Below, piece after piece: positions 62,121 through 64,000 of a stretch of DNA of 64,000 nucleotides (position 1 is its first letter; each line of letters starts with the position of its first letter). The notes under the pieces were generated by a model. It ran no database searches. It saw nothing but the letters and a program-made list of their open reading frames with translations, and had not been told where the DNA came from. This DNA is from Sphagnum compactum (taxonomy: Eukaryota > Bryophyta > Sphagnopsida > Sphagnales): NCBI GenBank assembly GCA_965153455.1, contig OZ234497.1, positions 11,408,001 through 11,472,000 on the forward strand, given 5' to 3'. A program made the position numbers and the translations under genes.

Positions 62121-62618
62121 ATTCAATAGCCTTGAGGAAATTCCAGCTCCCATAAGCAAAAGCCTTTTCAAAATCTGTTATTGGCACCACTTAGTTTGAC
62201 ACTCACACCACTTCAGATGATCTCTGATGACATCAAGTTTAATGTTTCACTTGTCAGCCAGGTGTGTCGTCTGCTCACTTTCTGCCAATGCCCTTGGTGT
62301 TGATGTTGTGCATTGTGCTGAAAAGTCATATGACAACAAAGCTTCCACTTCCCTTGTATTGTATTGCAGAGTAAACCAATCCTTTGGTTTCTTCAAGGAA
62401 GGCAAGTCACAGTCTGCTTTATCCCATTATAAATTTCCTATAAAAAACCCAGTTTAATATTTTGCCTAGTAGCAATGTAAATCTGATTCATACAGATTTA
62501 CTGGGTAATGCAAGATTCACTGGACATGCAAAATCTCCACCTTACAAAACCAATATCATAACACGTAAAGCACTCGAAACTTTTCTTTATGCATTTGGAA
62601 GGCACCTTATATCCATGT

Positions 62619-62647
62619 ATACCCCTCCTAGAAAAGAGGAGGGGTAT
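62619..62647. repeat. 11-bp perfect palindrome, 7-nt loop
   Basis: ATACCCCTCCT (62619-62629) and AGGAGGGGTAT (62637-62647) are exact reverse complements around AGAAAAG. It is terminator-like in shape, but this is a eukaryotic genome, so no such role is implied. Confidence 0.9.
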
Positions 62648-62670
62648 CACAGATCCTCCTTTGTAGGTGC

Positions 62671-62895
62671 AAGAACCCTCCTCTTCCTACACCTCATGAT
62701 CTTCATTAAGTTTAGAGTTCATGATAATAACCCTCCCCTACAGAAACCTCATGATTTACATCTGTTTTGTTCATGATAAGAACCCTCCCCTTCCTACAAC
62801 TCATGATCTACATATGTTTTAAGTTGACAATAACCACACATTGTCTACTAACCAAGTAGTTATTCACTAACCACACATTGTCTACCACCAAGTCC
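62671..62895 (+). repeat. Short tandem repeats (AACCCTCC..TTCATGATAA)
   Basis: Three AACCCTCC..CTCATGAT units of about 52-58 bp (starts near 62674, 62728 and 62781). Two copies of CCACACATTGTCTAC (near 62835 and 62872) follow. Confidence 0.75.
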
Positions 62896-63590
62896 CTTGC
62901 AACTGTTTGCATCCAGAAGAATACATGAGAACTCCACATGATTAGCATTATGTATACTCAGCCTCTTCATAAATGGGCCCAGTTTTCAAAGTCAAAACTG
63001 CCTGCTTAAGAACACCTAATGTGACAAGTACAAAACCCAACAAAATTCTGCCCTTACAGCATAGTACTGGATGAAATATACTTACGCAGCACCACCCACA
63101 TCTGCAAGCTACTGTTCTTAACATATCACAAGCAAGCATTCTCTTTCCAGTCAAAGAATTAGTGTTCCTGATCAATGCCTCTTTCAAGGCTACTTAGGAT
63201 TCCTCCCATTCTATCTGGATTTACCATGCAGAAACCCTTGGCTTCTCAGTGGCAGCCAGAGCTTCCTCACCCAATTGTAAAGGCAGAATAGGGGTCAATC
63301 CTACCTAAACGTCTCTTCATCTTCATCACCAAAATTACTAAGTTGCTTCAGACAGTTTCACTCATTGCAATGAAATCGTTAAAGAAAAATCCCTGACTCT
63401 ACACAAATGGTGGGGCCCCCAATTCCCACCATGGGCTGGTTTATATGCCCTCTCTCCCGATGACACTTTGTTGTCAGCACACTCCTATCTGCATCAACTT
63501 CCAAAAGAACTATTTTCTATACGACACAACATGACAGTCATGTAGCAAGCAATGCCTAAGAAGCACGTGATGCCCACCATATGGTGCCAG
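62896..63590. other. No gene seen; probable downstream/3' UTR of the edge gene
   Basis: Balanced composition without a recognisable gene on either strand. It lies just past the stop codon of the minus-strand gene at the right edge and may hold its 3' UTR. Confidence 0.4.
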
Positions 63591-64000
63591 TTAGAGACTG
63601 GAGGTAGAAAGGGACACTGTGTCACAATCATTACTTGAACCTGAACCCTGTTTCAACTGATTTTCCTTGGCTACTTTAGCAAGCTTATCTTTGGCCAGCC
63701 GAAAATCATCCATTGTGCAAAACTCCTCTCTGAGAAGCCTCTCCAGCTCTGGGAGCTTCTTCAGCGGCTTCGTATTCTTGTCCCTTCGATAGTGATGGAA
63801 AGCCCTGGACATTTGGACCATTTGTCACCACTATGAGATGCCAGACCAAGAACTCATTATCCAAAGAAAGAAATCTAAAGGCAAATGCTACCAGCTCACC
63901 TGCAATTCATGACTCCATGCATTTGAACCCGTGGGGCTGCCTGTCACAAAATTTGACCGTGGGGAGAAGTTTGGCAAGCCAAACTGTTGCCCAAAGATCC
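63591..64000 (-). CDS. 3' end of an unrecognised minus-strand gene
   Basis: Two coding-like exons on the minus strand, running off the right edge. The outer exon (64000 to about 63900) has only one open frame, reading IFGQQFGLPNFSPRSNF.. and ..AWSHELQ. The last exon (about 63804 to 63591) encodes a charged, helix-prone tail: RRDKNTKPLKKLPELERLL, then DDFRLAKDKLAKVAKENQL, then a Ser-rich end and a TAA. Two junctions are possible. Donor GTGAGC at 63899 leaves phase 0. Donor GTAGCA at 63891 leaves phase 2, which fits the acceptor TGTCCAG before 63804 and gives an 86-nt intron. Residue use and splice signals look genuine. I do not recognise the family. Confidence 0.55.

Overview
This is a stretch of nuclear DNA from a land plant with a large, repeat-laden genome. 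The evidence is an intact plant-specific SBP-box transcription factor with its conserved zinc-finger-splitting intron, plant-type transposon relics (Ty3/gypsy, Ty1/copia, LINE, hAT, a TAA-flanked MITE) and very low gene density. A non-flowering plant fits the gene spacing and the SBP gene structure, but the window does not settle the lineage.

Layout. 1-2.1 kb: the 3' end of a Ty3/gypsy retrotransposon (integrase with one in-frame stop, polypurine tract, long LTR). 2.1-13.3 kb: AT-rich, gene-free DNA with old repeats and homopolymers. 13.4-16.0 kb: a GGCCACATGGCAC-type tandem array with a 164-bp higher-order period, split by a GC-rich 823-bp solo LTR with a perfect 5-bp target duplication. 16.2-31 kb: gene-free, with TAGG/CTAC-rich low-complexity DNA, an 81-bp tandem duplication and a LINE relic. 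31.7-34.6 kb: an unidentified decayed retroelement, a 3 x 44-bp repeat, a possible MITE and a perfect 120-bp tandem duplication. 37.5-39.1 kb: G/C homopolymers and a GC/GA-rich segment that probably marks the start of the SBP gene.

39-46.2 kb is the functional centre. It holds a long leader region, a near-perfect miR156 target-like site about 100 nt before the coding start, a minimal uORF overlapping the start codon, and then a seven-exon SPL gene (about 772 residues in the model given). The canonical miR156 position in the coding region appears eroded, so the upstream site is the most interesting observation here.

46-64 kb is again mostly gene-free. It contains a hAT transposase relic (minus), a Ty1/copia polymerase relic (minus), a near-perfect miRNA-like hairpin at 60.3 kb, a 323-bp MITE at 61.3 kb, and at the right edge the last exons of an unrecognised minus-strand gene. 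Apart from the SPL gene and that edge gene, no convincing cellular protein-coding gene was found. All splice models are read by eye and untested.
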